Source: Thermohalobaculum sp050331395
Lineage (GTDB): Bacteria > Pseudomonadota > Alphaproteobacteria > Rhodobacterales > Rhodobacteraceae
Direction: 5' to 3'
Assembly (NCBI GenBank): GCA_050331395.1
Contig: JBHJGX010000017.1
Coordinates: 1-64,000, forward strand
Length of the DNA stretch: 64,000 nt
Shown: positions 9,422 through 16,826 of the stretch, piece by piece
How the letters are laid out: every line of letters begins with the position of its first letter
Numbering within the stretch: the stretch's first letter is position 1
The notes under the pieces: generated by a model
What the model was told of the DNA's origin: nothing
The model's database searches: none
Seen by the model: only the letters and a program-made list of their open reading frames with translations
Made by a program: the position numbers and the translations under genes

Positions 9422-10852
9422 ATGCGCCGCACCGCCCGCGTCACCGGCACGCTCTGTGCCGTTCTCGGCCTCGGCTGGACCGGCCTCTGGTTCGCAGGCA
9501 GCTACGCGGCCGATGAGGGTTTGGTCCGCGCCCTGGACGATGCGGCGGCCGCCGGAATGGACGTGTCGCTCGGCGCCCGGCGGTTCACCGGGTTTCCCTT
9601 CGCTCTCCGCGCCGAATTGGCCGATCTGGCGCTCCGAGACCCGTCGAGCGGGGCGGAGCTGCATTTCCCCCGGCTGACCGGCGGGGTCGCAGTCGATGAT
9701 CCGACCGCCGTCGTGACCCGATTGCCGAACCAGTTCACCATGCGCCTGCCGGTGGCGGGTCGCATGGTGCCGATCGAGGTGGAAGCCGAAGACGCAGTCT
9801 TGAGAGCGACGGGGTTCGCGGACCCGGCCCCGCGCCTGGAAATCCGGGCAGCGCGGCTCCTCTTCGTCCACGCTGAGGCGGCCGACGCGCCGGCACTCGC
9901 GCTCGAGATGATCGGTGCCGAGGGCACGCTGACGGCGCCCGCACCCGACGGCTCCGGAGCGGCGAAAGGGCAGCTTCGGCTCGACCGACTGGATTGGGCG
10001 GGACAAAGCGGTCGGCCGGCACTCGTTGCTGAGGGCAATCTCGATGGGGTGGCGCTCACATTCGGGGCAAAGCCCGCGAGCCCGGGGGCGGCGACGGAAC
10101 TCGACCTCGCGGTCACAGCGGTCAGGGGGCGCGGCCGCGTCGTCCCGCCGGCAGAAAGCGCCCCCCGTCGCATCGACTGGGAGGTGACGACGCTCTCGGC
10201 GACGCTCGAATTTGCAAATGCGCGGGCCCGCGCGGGCCTCGCCTCGGAGCGGACGCGCGTGAGCCTCCCTGCGGCGGACGGGCCCGCCACCGCGCTCATT
10301 GCCGACGCCGCCGAAGCGCGGGCCGATCTGCCGCTCAACACGGAGCACGCGCCAGCACCCGTCGCCGCTTCGATCCGGCTCGCGCGCCTCGACGGTGACG
10401 CCGCCTTCTGGTCCGCGGCCGACCCCGACGACGTGCTGCCCCGAGAACCGCTCGGCATCAGCCTCGATCTCTCAGGCGACGTCCGCCCACAGGCGCCGGG
10501 TGCACCGCGGACGCGGCTTCCGGGAACCGCGATGTCGCTGCCGTTCGCAATCGGGACGCTCCGCCTCGACGGAGCCGAGATTTCCGGCCTTGGCGCGCGG
10601 GCGACCGCGTCGGGCGTCCTCGACCTCGCCTCGGGCAATCCGCCACAGGAAGGACGGTTGGGGGTCGCCGTCGAAGGGGCTGGCGCACTCCTCGGCGCGC
10701 TCCGGCGCACGCAGCTCGTGCCGCTCGAACTCGTGCAGGCGGCGGGGCTTGCCCTTTTCTACTTCGAGCGCTCGGCTGTGCCTGGGCGGCTGACGACGGA
10801 ACTGCGGCTCGATGGTGGTCGCTTGTTCTTGAACGGCAAACCGATCCGCTGA
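9422..10852 (+). CDS. DUF2125 family protein, membrane-anchored
   Basis: A 476-residue protein with one N-terminal membrane helix or signal anchor (VTGTLCAVLGLGWTGLWFAG). An AsmA-like region follows, with the family hallmark GARRFTGFPFALRAELADL near residues 49-67, then long beta-rich repeats. DUF2125 proteins are widespread in alphaproteobacteria, and their fold suggests a periplasmic lipid-handling or envelope role, but no function is established. The ATG at 9422 is chosen over a start 19 codons upstream because the hydrophobic anchor follows directly. GGAGAAAG lies about 12 bases before it. Confidence 0.78.
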   Translation: MRRTARVTGTLCAVLGLGWTGLWFAGSYAADEGLVRALDDAAAAGMDVSLGARRFTGFPFALRAELADLALRDPSSGAELHFPRLTGGVAVDDPTAVVTRLPNQFTMRLPVAGRMVPIEVEAEDAVLRATGFADPAPRLEIRAARLLFVHAEAADAPALALEMIGAEGTLTAPAPDGSGAAKGQLRLDRLDWAGQSGRPALVAEGNLDGVALTFGAKPASPGAATELDLAVTAVRGRGRVVPPAESAPRRIDWEVTTLSATLEFANARARAGLASERTRVSLPAADGPATALIADAAEARADLPLNTEHAPAPVAASIRLARLDGDAAFWSAADPDDVLPREPLGISLDLSGDVRPQAPGAPRTRLPGTAMSLPFAIGTLRLDGAEISGLGARATASGVLDLASGNPPQEGRLGVAVEGAGALLGALRRTQLVPLELVQAAGLALFYFERSAVPGRLTTELRLDGGRLFLNGKPIR

Positions 10853-10894
10853 ACCGAAGCCCTCGAATTCGCGCCACTCAAAAGATTGCGCCGC

Positions 10895-11086
10895 CCCGAG
10901 TGAGGAGGCGGGCTCGCCCGCCCCCGCAACGAGACGATCTCTTGCCCCGGCACCGCCGGGGCACCGCTTGAGCCGGCCGCCTCCGAAGGCGGACGGATTT
11001 ACCGGCGACGCCTCGGGGCTCCGCCCCTCCGCGTCACGAGATTGCCTCGCGCGGGCGCGCCGGACGAGCCGGCGCTTGCGCTCAGG
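10895..11086 (+). repeat. 192-bp hairpin-rich dispersed repeat, copy A
   Basis: This copy matches the reverse complement of 12730-12921 over 192 bases without gaps, with 12 mismatches by hand alignment (180/192). The last 82 bases (11005-11086) are identical. It contains several hairpins: TGCCCCGGC/GCCGGGGCA with an ACC loop at 10943-10963, GGGGC/GCCCC at 11015-11027, and GCGCCGG/CCGGCGC at 11057-11075. There is no credible reading frame, although the minus strand is open by chance. It occupies most of the 335-base gap between the DUF2125 and DUF1508 genes; the remainder of the gap (10853-10894, 11087-11187) shows nothing else. Confidence 0.9.
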
Positions 11087-11187
11087 CGAGACCGCGGACG
11101 AGAACCCTCGGCGCTTTACCGGCCGTCGCCATGTGTCCGAGCCTACATGGCAGACACGCTGCGCCCGCACCCAACGACACTCGCCGA

Positions 11188-11499
11188 CTATAGGACAAAT
11201 CCTTGGCGCGCCGCATTCGCTTCGGCCTCGATCCGGCTTGCGAAGCCGCGCGAGGCTGCGCCGACGACCCGACCGTCGGCCGCATAGCGCCGCCAACGGT
11301 AGCGTCCCCGCTTATCGATGTAGAAATCCCACCGGTCCTGCGGATCGGCGCCGCGGGTCATATTCGCTTCGCACGCAGCCCGATCGCCGAAACCCTCCGA
11401 GGACGCCCCGACCACATCGCCGGCCTGGTCGAGACGCCGCCAGCGATAGGCGCCGCGTTTGTCCTGAAAGACCTCGAACCGATCTCCATCGCCCGTCAT
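11188..11499 (-). CDS. DUF1508 (YegP-like) protein with two tandem repeats
   Basis: A 103-residue protein made of two copies of the YegP/DUF1508 motif: RFEVFQDKRGAYRWRRLD then EGFGDRAACEANM, and WDFYIDKRGRYRWRRYAA then RGFASRIEAEANA. E. coli YegP has the same two-repeat layout; the function is unknown. The ATG at 11499 has a GGGGAGG site. The gene sits just inside the inverted pair of 192-bp repeats together with the next gene. Confidence 0.85.
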   Translation of the reverse strand: MTGDGDRFEVFQDKRGAYRWRRLDQAGDVVGASSEGFGDRAACEANMTRGADPQDRWDFYIDKRGRYRWRRYAADGRVVGAASRGFASRIEAEANAARQGFVL

Positions 11500-11589
11500 G
11501 CCCGTCCTCCCCGCGTTGAGCGGCCCGGGCGCCGCCGACGGCAGTCTAGCACGCTTCGCGCCGCCCCGCCGCAGGTCGCGCACGGGCCG

Positions 11590-12606
11590 CTAGCTCTCCA
11601 GAAGTTCGAGGATCCGACCGTGAAGGCCGGTCGGCACCACGACACCTTCGGTTTCGCTCCGCGCCCGGTTGCCAAGGCGCCGGTCTCCCGGCAAGCGCAC
11701 GCCCTCTTCGCGCCCGAGTTCCGCAAATAGCGCCTCGGCCCGCGCGAGGCCCGAGGGGCCGCCGAACCGCCCGGGATCGATGGCGATCAGAATTTCACCG
11801 CCCAGTTGCGGGCCGCCGACGCTTGCCGACGCGCCGGCTTCGAGGCTCGTCACTTCATCGAGAAGCGGGCCGGCCAACAGATCGACCATGAGTGCGATCG
11901 CCGCCCCTTTGTAGCCGCCGAAGGCGCATTGTGCACCGCCCTCCAGGATGGCCTTCGGATCGGTCGTCGGTTGGCCTTCCGCATCGATCCCGGCACCCTT
12001 GGAAACCGGACGACCGTCGCGGGCATGGATCTGAAGCTCTCCGCGAGCCATCGCGGCCGAGGCCTGGTCCCAGACCATCGCTCCGCCGCCGGGGCGCGGC
12101 CAGGCGAACGACATCGGGTTTGTGCCGAAGACCGGCCGACGACCGCCTGCCGCCGTGACATAAGGCGGCGAGGACGTCATCGCCAGCGCGACGAGACCCT
12201 CTGAGGCCAGGCGCTCGGTCTCCGGCCAAAGGGCAGCGAAATGCACGGTCCTTCGAAGCGAGAGCGCAGCGATCCCGGTCTCACGCGCGAGCGCGGCCAG
12301 TGGCGGCAGCACCACGGGATGCGCAACCGAAGCGAAACCGCAATCTCCTTCACCGGCGAGAACGGCGGGGGCGCTTTGGCGAACCGACGGACGTGCCCGG
12401 CCGTTGGCCACCCGGGCTTCGAGCAACGCCACATGCCCGGGCAGCCGAAAGAGCCCGTGGCTCTTTGCGCCATCTCTTTCGGCCATGGTCATATTCTCGG
12501 CGATCGCCGCGGCATTCTCCGGGTCGCAGCCCCTCGCGACCAACACGCGCTCTGCCAATCCGCGGATCTCCCCAAGCGACAGCCGCACGCCCTCGATAAT
12601 TTCCAT
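11590..12606 (-). CDS. Ldh-family NAD(P)H oxidoreductase, probably Delta1-piperideine-2-carboxylate/pyrroline-2-carboxylate reductase-like
   Basis: A 338-residue member of the malate/L-lactate dehydrogenase (PF02615) family, which does not have a Rossmann fold. The conserved SHGLFRLPGHV near residue 49, FGTNPMSFAWP near 160 and CAFGGYKGAAIALMVDLLAG near 228 are visible. The FGGYKG variant resembles bacterial DpkA-type imine reductases that form L-pipecolate or L-proline, but ureidoglycolate, malate or lactate dehydrogenase activity cannot be excluded. The ATG at 12606 follows AGGAGGAG. The divergent ProC-like gene 415 bases away makes a role in cyclic imino-acid metabolism plausible. The gene lies within the pair of inverted 192-bp repeats. 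Confidence 0.75.
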   Translation of the reverse strand: MEIIEGVRLSLGEIRGLAERVLVARGCDPENAAAIAENMTMAERDGAKSHGLFRLPGHVALLEARVANGRARPSVRQSAPAVLAGEGDCGFASVAHPVVLPPLAALARETGIAALSLRRTVHFAALWPETERLASEGLVALAMTSSPPYVTAAGGRRPVFGTNPMSFAWPRPGGGAMVWDQASAAMARGELQIHARDGRPVSKGAGIDAEGQPTTDPKAILEGGAQCAFGGYKGAAIALMVDLLAGPLLDEVTSLEAGASASVGGPQLGGEILIAIDPGRFGGPSGLARAEALFAELGREEGVRLPGDRRLGNRARSETEGVVVPTGLHGRILELLES

Positions 12607-12729
12607 AGCTTTCTCCTCCTGCTCTCACGGGTTGCGGAGAGACTGAACGCCGATACGGCAAAGGAAAAGAGCGTTGACGAAGACCCAGCCTTTAGCGGCA
12701 GTCATGCGCCGCGCGCGTCGCGGATCCCA

Positions 12730-12921
12730 CCTGAGCGCAAGCGCCGGCTCGTCCGGCGCGCCCGCGCGAGGCAATCTCGTGACGCGGAGGGGCGGAGCCC
12801 CGAGGCGTCGCCGATAAGCCCGTCCGCCTTTGAAGGCGGACGGCTCAAGCGGTGCCCCGGCGGTGCCGGTGCAAGAGTTTGTCTCGCTGCGGGGGCGGGC
12901 GGGCCCGCCTCCTCGCTCGGG
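12730..12921 (-). repeat. 192-bp hairpin-rich dispersed repeat, copy B (inverted)
   Basis: This is the inverse copy of 10895-11086, with the same length and no gaps. It contains a perfect 10-bp stem with a TG loop at 12821-12842 (CGTCCGCCTT/AAGGCGGACG), which is degraded in copy A. The ACC-loop stem, intact in A, has one A-G mismatch here. It fills the middle of the 415-base gap between the Ldh-family and ProC-like genes. The flanks (12607-12729, 12922-13021) carry only the two ribosome-binding sites, and presumably the two promoters. Confidence 0.9.
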
Positions 12922-13021
12922 CCGGCGCCGGGCGGCGGGCAGCGCGCGCAATGCGATCTGACGCGGTTTCCCTTGCCCTGCGGAGCGACGCGGCTCTAGG
13001 GTCCTTGTTAGGAGTGCGCGA

Positions 13022-13822
13022 ATGACACTGCGTGGACAAATCGGGATCATTGGCGGCACAGGCGCGCTCGGCAGCGCAATCGCCCTCGCGCTTTTAGAGA
13101 CCGGAACCGTCCGGCCGTCCGATCTCGTGGTGGCGAACCGTTCTGGCGAGCTCGGGCCGCTCGCGGATTGGCAGGAGGTTCGGGTGACCACCTCGGCCGA
13201 GGTTCTCGTCCACGCTGCCGGGTTGGTTTTGCTCGCGGTCCCGCCCGACCAAGCGGCGGGCCTTCGGATCCACGCACCGGGCCGGCTTGTCGTCTCGGTC
13301 ATGGCCGGTGTTTCGCTTGCGCGTCTTGCAGAAATCGCCGGCTCCGGGCGCGTCGTCCGCGCCATGTCGAGCCCCGCCGCGCGCCGGCGGCTCGCTTTCT
13401 CGCCGTTCATGGCCGGACCGGCTGCTTCGGCCGAGGACGTGGTTCAAGTTCGCACTCTCTTCGCGGCCTGCGGGATCGCCGAGGAAATCGAGGACGAAGC
13501 GCTGCTCGACGTCTTCACCGCGCTCACGGGGCCAGTGCCCGGTTTCGTCGCCGCCGTGGCCGCAGCCATGGCCGCTTGGGCCGAGGCCCGCGGCGCGCCG
13601 CCGGCCACCGCCGAGCGGGCCGTGAGGCAGCTCTTCCTGGCAAGCGGCAGGCTGATCGCCGAGAGCCCGAATCCGCCCTCGGCCGAGGTCGCCGCAATGA
13701 TCGCCTATGGTGGCACGACTGCGGCAGGGCTCGATCGGTTGGCCGCCTCCCCCTTCGCCGAGGCGCTGGCCGATGCCCTCGACGCCGCAGCCCGCCGGGC
13801 CGGACGCATCGCCGAGGGGTGA
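13022..13822 (+). CDS. Pyrroline-5-carboxylate reductase-like protein (ProC family)
   Basis: A 266-residue NAD(P)-dependent reductase. The Rossmann dinucleotide-binding motif IGIIGGTGALGSAIALALL sits at residues 7-25. VLLAVPPDQ and VVSVMAGVSLARL are ProC-like, and the C-terminal region TALTGPVPGFVAAVAAAMA corresponds to the proline/NADP dimerisation helices (usually T-x-x-S-G-S-G/GPAY). The canonical SGSGPAY is replaced by TGPVPGF, so the substrate may differ from pyrroline-5-carboxylate. The ATG at 13022 follows TTAGGAGT. It is divergent from an Ldh-family imine reductase-like gene. Confidence 0.7.
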   Translation: MTLRGQIGIIGGTGALGSAIALALLETGTVRPSDLVVANRSGELGPLADWQEVRVTTSAEVLVHAAGLVLLAVPPDQAAGLRIHAPGRLVVSVMAGVSLARLAEIAGSGRVVRAMSSPAARRRLAFSPFMAGPAASAEDVVQVRTLFAACGIAEEIEDEALLDVFTALTGPVPGFVAAVAAAMAAWAEARGAPPATAERAVRQLFLASGRLIAESPNPPSAEVAAMIAYGGTTAAGLDRLAASPFAEALADALDAAARRAGRIAEG

Positions 13823-13884
13823 GCCCTCGGGTGGCCGCGATCGGGGGGCTTGCCCGCGCGCCCGCTTCGCCCTATCGAACGCCC

Positions 13885-13947
13885 ATGATCACCGCTGCAC
13901 CGACCTGCCGCCCGGCGACCGCGCTCCTTCTCCTTACCGGCCCCTGA
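13885..13947 (+). CDS. leuL: leuA leader peptide (attenuator ORF)
   Basis: A 20-codon frame, ATG at 13885 to TGA at 13945-13947, encodes MITAAPTCRPATALLLLTGP. Four consecutive leucine codons (CTC CTT CTC CTT) sit just before the end. Runs of the regulated amino acid in a short frame upstream of a biosynthetic gene are the classic mark of ribosome-mediated attenuation. The use of CTT, uncommon in this GC-rich genome, would sharpen the sensing of charged tRNA-Leu. It lies 100 bases upstream of leuA. The ribosome-binding site is weak by eye, which lowers confidence slightly. Confidence 0.75.
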   Translation: MITAAPTCRPATALLLLTGP

Positions 13948-13981
13948 GCGTGCCGGGTCCCGCGGCGCGCGCGCTCAGGGG
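13941..13981 (+). promoter_or_regulatory. Stem-loop overlapping the leuL stop (attenuator element)
   Basis: CCCCTGAGCG at 13941-13950 pairs perfectly over 10 bp with CGCTCAGGGG at 13972-13981. The 5' arm contains the leuL stop codon, so a ribosome stalled at the Leu codons or sitting at the stop would block or free this stem. It is followed by further GC-rich sequence able to pair before leuA (GCGCC/GGCGC around 13993-14025). I did not find a convincing U-tract, so which hairpin terminates transcription is unresolved. Confidence 0.5.
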
Positions 13982-14047
13982 ATCCGACGACGCGCCGCCC
14001 CAACCGGGCCGTCCCGAGGGCGCCCCTTGCCGGCGAGAGAGAGACCC

Positions 14048-15619
14048 ATGACCGACACCGACACCGCTGCCCCGGCCGAGCTGCCGCGGGTCAAGATCTT
14101 CGACACGACGCTGCGCGACGGGGAGCAGTCCCCCGGCGCCTCCATGACCCTCGACGAGAAGCTGCAGATCGCCGCGCTTCTCGACGACATGGGGGTCGAC
14201 ATCATCGAGGCCGGGTTCCCGATCGCCTCCGAGGGCGATTTCGAGGCGGTCTCCGCAATCGCCCGGGCGACCCGATCCGCGGTGGTGGCCGGCCTCGCCC
14301 GCGCCTCCAAGGGCGATATCGACCGGGCTTGGGCGGCGCTCGAAGGCGCCCGGCGGCCGCGCATCCATACCTTCATCGGCACCTCCCCCATTCACCGGGA
14401 GCATCAGCTCGCGATGAGCAAGGAGCAGGTGCTCGAGAAGATCGCCGAGACCGTCGCCCATGCGCGCCGCCTTGCCGACGACGTGCAATGGTCGCCGATG
14501 GACGCGACCCGCACCGAGTTCGACTTTCTGGTCGAGAGCGTGCGGATTGCCGTCGAGGCCGGCGCCAGCACGATCAACATCCCCGATACTGTCGGCTACA
14601 CGGCACCGCGCGAATCGGCCGAGTTGATCCGCCGGCTCCGCGAGGCGATCCCCGAGCTCGCCGGCTGCACGGTCTCGACCCATTGCCATAACGACCTTGG
14701 CATGGCGACGGCAAACGCGCTTGCCGCCGTCGAGGCGGGCGCCCGGCAGATCGAGTGCACGGTGAACGGCCTCGGCGAGCGCGCGGGGAACACGGCGCTC
14801 GAAGAGGTTGTGATGGCGCTCCGGGTGCGCGCCGACATCCTTCCCTTTGCCACCGGCATAGAGACCCGGCGATTGATGGCGGCAAGCCGGATGGTTGCCA
14901 CCGCGGCGGGCTTTCCGGTGCAGTATAACAAGGCGATCGTCGGCAAGAATGCCTTTGCGCACGAATCCGGCATCCATCAAGACGGGATGCTCAAGAACGC
15001 GCAAACTTTCGAGATCATGCGCCCCGAGGATGTCGGTCTCAGCCAGACGAACCTCGTGATGGGCAAGCATTCGGGACGCCACGCCTTCAGGACCAAGCTG
15101 TCGGAACTTGGCATCGACTTGGGCGAGAACGCGCTCAACGATGCGTTCGTGCGTTTCAAGGCGCTCGCCGACAGCAAAAAAGAGGTTTACGACGACGACC
15201 TCTTGGCGATTGTCGAGCAAGCGGCGGCGGAGGCAGGCTCGGAGCGGGTCAAGCTCAAATTCCTGCGGGCGATCTCCGGGACCGAGGCGCCGAAATCCGC
15301 CGATGTGACGCTCGAGATCGACGGCCGGGAGCTCCGGGCAACGGCCCATGGCGACGGGCCCGTCGATGCGGCCTTTGCGGCGATCTCGGCCCTCGTTGCC
15401 CATGAGGCGGTGCTGGAACTCTATCAAATCAAGGCAGTGACGGAGGGCACCGACGCCCAGGCCCATGTGCAGGTGCGCCTCCGTGAGCATGGCCGCTTCG
15501 CGTCCGCCCAGGCCTCGGACACCGATACGGTGGTGGCGTCGGCCCGGGCCTATGTGCAGTGCCTGAACAAGCTGATCCTGCGGCGCGAGAAGTCGGCGGC
15601 GATCACCGCGACGGGATAG
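14048..15619 (+). CDS. leuA: 2-isopropylmalate synthase
   Basis: A 523-residue enzyme that condenses acetyl-CoA with 2-oxoisovalerate in the first step of leucine synthesis. IFDTTLRDGEQSPGASM at residues 17-33 is the catalytic TIM-barrel signature. STHCHNDLGMA holds the metal-binding HxH, and ECTVNGLGERAGN follows. The length and the C-terminal region beyond about residue 390 match the long form with the LeuA regulatory domain that binds leucine. The ATG at 14048 is chosen by the family start; its ribosome-binding site is weak. It is preceded by a leucine-rich leader peptide. The 3' end overlaps the convergent transporter gene by 17 bases. Confidence 0.96.
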   Translation: MTDTDTAAPAELPRVKIFDTTLRDGEQSPGASMTLDEKLQIAALLDDMGVDIIEAGFPIASEGDFEAVSAIARATRSAVVAGLARASKGDIDRAWAALEGARRPRIHTFIGTSPIHREHQLAMSKEQVLEKIAETVAHARRLADDVQWSPMDATRTEFDFLVESVRIAVEAGASTINIPDTVGYTAPRESAELIRRLREAIPELAGCTVSTHCHNDLGMATANALAAVEAGARQIECTVNGLGERAGNTALEEVVMALRVRADILPFATGIETRRLMAASRMVATAAGFPVQYNKAIVGKNAFAHESGIHQDGMLKNAQTFEIMRPEDVGLSQTNLVMGKHSGRHAFRTKLSELGIDLGENALNDAFVRFKALADSKKEVYDDDLLAIVEQAAAEAGSERVKLKFLRAISGTEAPKSADVTLEIDGRELRATAHGDGPVDAAFAAISALVAHEAVLELYQIKAVTEGTDAQAHVQVRLREHGRFASAQASDTDTVVASARAYVQCLNKLILRREKSAAITATG

Positions 15620-16604
15620 GTTGCTCCTGCGGGGCGCCGAGACGGGGCCCCGCCCCCTGCCCTGGCCAATTGAGCATGGCCCGGATCGGTCGGGAGACGA
15701 TGAGCGGCGTCACGAAGATGCCGACCGTCGCCGCGGCCAGGAAAAGCTCGGCATCGGGCCGGTCCACGAGGCAGCCGGCCGACGCAGCCCACACCAGCGT
15801 GACGTTCCGGTTGCCGCTCAGAAGCCCCAAGGTCAAGGCCCGCGCCCGGCCTTCCTCGAAGAAGAGCGCCGCCCCCAGCGCCTGAAAGCCGAGATTGAGC
15901 GTAAAGGCGAGCAGGATCACGCCGGCAACCGTCGCGGGGGCCGCGAGGATCCGCATCGCCATGCCGTCCATGGCGCCGATCGCGACGATCACGAGGCCGA
16001 AGACCGCGATCCCGGTCATCGCCTGAGGGTTCCGCGCCACGCTTTGCCCGGCATAGCGACGAAGCAGCTCCGCCACCGCGGCCGCGCCGCCGACGATCAC
16101 CGCAAGCTTGAGCGCCATGCCGGTCGGGTCGATCGACAGCGCGTCGCCGGTCAGGGCCTCGGCAAGTGGCGGGAGATAGACGGGCGAGAGCGCGGTCGGC
16201 ACCACGATCGCCAGAAGCGCCAGCGCCGGGTTGAGGCCGAAGATCGCGGCGACGGCAGCGACGCTGCCCGCGGGCGGGGCGAGAGCGGCGAGGATCATGC
16301 CGTGTTCGATCCCCTCGGGCAGTTCGGCGAGCGTGACGATGCCGAGGGTGACGAGCGGGACGCCGAGGCTCGCCCAAAGGAGAAGGCGCACGAGATTTGG
16401 CGCGGCGGCGATCTCGGCGCGGAGCATCGCGCCGTCGGCTTTGAGGAACGCGCCGAGCATGAAGACGAACACGGCGATGCCCATGACCGGCTTGGCCGCT
16501 GCGGCCACGGCCGGACAGAGGATGCCGGCCAGCGCTCCGGCGGCGAGCACGCACACGCCGTTCCGGCCGCAGAAGTCGAGAAACCCGAAGAAAATCCTGC
16601 GCAT
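15603..16604 (-). CDS. Bile acid:sodium symporter (BASS) family transporter
   Basis: A 333-residue polytopic inner-membrane protein with about nine to ten hydrophobic helices. It opens with FCGRNGVCVLAAGALAGILC. LAALAPPAGSVAAVAAIFGL and LTLGLLSGNRNVTLVWAAS are blocks typical of the SBF/BASS family; the second resembles the conserved glycine-asparagine segment near the ion site. These carriers move organic anions with sodium; the substrate here is unknown. It ends inside the 3' end of leuA on the opposite strand. Confidence 0.75.
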   Translation of the reverse strand: MRRIFFGFLDFCGRNGVCVLAAGALAGILCPAVAAAAKPVMGIAVFVFMLGAFLKADGAMLRAEIAAAPNLVRLLLWASLGVPLVTLGIVTLAELPEGIEHGMILAALAPPAGSVAAVAAIFGLNPALALLAIVVPTALSPVYLPPLAEALTGDALSIDPTGMALKLAVIVGGAAAVAELLRRYAGQSVARNPQAMTGIAVFGLVIVAIGAMDGMAMRILAAPATVAGVILLAFTLNLGFQALGAALFFEEGRARALTLGLLSGNRNVTLVWAASAGCLVDRPDAELFLAAATVGIFVTPLIVSRPIRAMLNWPGQGAGPRLGAPQEQPIPSR

Positions 16605-16746
16605 GTGACCACTCCCGAAATGAGATTGCTGGAGCCGGGGCTCCGGGGATGGCTTTGAGATCGGGTGAACGGCCGCGTGGGGCTGTGTCGCGCATCACAG
16701 GGAAGTGCAGGTTGCACACCGCAGCGCGGGAGCGGGCAGCGAAGGG

Positions 16747-16762
16747 CGTGACGATCGTCACG
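16747..16762. promoter_or_regulatory. Perfect 16-bp palindrome, candidate operator
   Basis: CGTGACGATCGTCACG is exactly self-complementary. It lies in the 222-base intergenic region between the divergent BASS transporter (start 16604) and the exo/endonuclease-family gene (start 16827), about 65 bases upstream of the latter. The dyad is typical of a dimeric helix-turn-helix regulator; which one is not identifiable. Confidence 0.35.
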
Positions 16763-16826
16763 GCGCCCGGCATCGCGCGCTTGCCGACACGTCCCGCGGG
16801 GCGCAGGCTCACCGGCGAGGGCGGGC

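Noticed and set aside
10472..11296. Open frames over the two 192-bp repeats (minus strand at copy A, plus strand at copy B) with similar translations
   Set aside because: The similarity comes from the DNA repeat itself. The frames start in different neighbouring sequence, have no ribosome-binding site, and mismatches are placed by hairpin position, not by codon.
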